Below are positions 63,817 to 64,000 of a DNA stretch of 64,000 nucleotides, one piece after another; position 1 is the stretch's first letter; each line of letters begins with the position of its first letter. The stretch covers positions 1,054,001 to 1,118,000 of the forward strand of contig NZ_CP011546.1 in the NCBI RefSeq assembly GCF_001021065.1, written 5' to 3'. Position numbers and translations under genes: made by a program. The stretch is from Corynebacterium uterequi. Lineage in GTDB: Bacteria; Actinomycetota; Actinomycetes; Mycobacteriales; Mycobacteriaceae. The notes under the pieces are model-generated. The model had not been told where the DNA came from. It made no database searches and was given only the letters and a program-made list of their open reading frames with translations.

Positions 63817-64000
63817 GTGAGTAGTGTAGCCCGTCGCCCTGAGCCTCAGCGCCCGGTATCGTCAGCCAAGACGATGTCCATCGGCAAGGCGCTGGAGCGA
63901 TTGACCCCGGAATTTCCCGATATCACGGTGTCGAAGATCCGATATCTGGAAACCGAGGGACTAATTACCCCGCAACGCACCGCCTCCGGGTACCGTCGCT
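63817..64000 (+). CDS. ftsR: MerR-type regulator, FtsR-like (3' end outside window)
   Basis: The visible 61 codons begin at GTG 63817 with a basic disordered start, then [20 protein letters not shown] and [20 protein letters not shown], the MerR winged helix with its SKIRYLE...G(L)I..R signature. In C. glutamicum the gene after odhI is FtsR, an activator of ftsZ; assigned by position and this partial domain. The C-terminal part is missing, so a different MerR-type role cannot be excluded. ATG 63874 is a possible alternative start. Confidence 0.75.
   Translation, partial: MSSVARRPEPQRPVSSAKTMSIGKALERLTPEFPDITVSKIRYLETEGLITPQRTASGYRR

Overview
The window is a high-GC actinobacterial chromosome segment, best placed in Corynebacterium. 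The evidence is the gene order (uvrA, infC-rpmI-rplT, pheST, argCJBDFRGH, tyrS, then the tlyA-nadK-recN-steA-steB-Nudix-xerD-parA-scpAB-rluB-cmk/der block), the FHA protein OdhI/GarA with its two-threonine phosphorylation site, SecA2, and many genes whose -10 box lies 6-8 bases before the start codon, as in leaderless transcripts. Almost everything reads on the + strand. The exceptions are a DeoR-type regulator, a methyltransferase, a tRNA and a YchJ-like gene.

1-23.1 kb is conserved core: the 3' end of uvrA, a lipoprotein with serine beta-lactamase-like motifs, the IF3/L35/L20 operon behind an attenuator-like hairpin (infC starts at ATC), a frameshifted TM2 gene, a TrmH-type methyltransferase, pheST, a secreted protein, the complete arginine operon argCJBDFRGH with ArgR-box-like sites before argC and argJ, a three-gene envelope cluster (solute-binding-like, VWA lipoprotein, XpaC-like), a Trm112-like protein and tyrS.

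23.1-39.0 kb separates tyrS from the next core gene and looks accessory. It holds an orphan DeoR regulator, one rRNA operon (16S-23S-5S, no spacer tRNA) in G/T-rich flanks, a tandem array of about 230-bp structured repeats, a decayed Gly/Ala-rich reading frame, three copies of a two-hairpin repeat, and a dipeptide-type ABC importer operon with a fused permease-ATPase behind several palindromes.

39.1-54.1 kb is the cell-division and chromosome-maintenance block. Two features stand out: pyrG is missing from its usual place between steB and the Nudix gene, and cytidylate kinase is fused to the GTPase Der.

54.1-64.0 kb carries a methyltransferase, a heterodimeric ABC exporter whose two ATPase domains have lost reciprocal motifs, an HTH gene with a palindromic operator, a diacylglycerol-kinase-family enzyme, tRNA-Pro(GGG), a YchJ-like protein, a small membrane protein, secA2, odhI and the start of a MerR-type regulator (ftsR-like). 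No insertion sequence, prophage or CRISPR array was found. The least explained DNA is the repeat-rich 30.0-33.4 kb interval.
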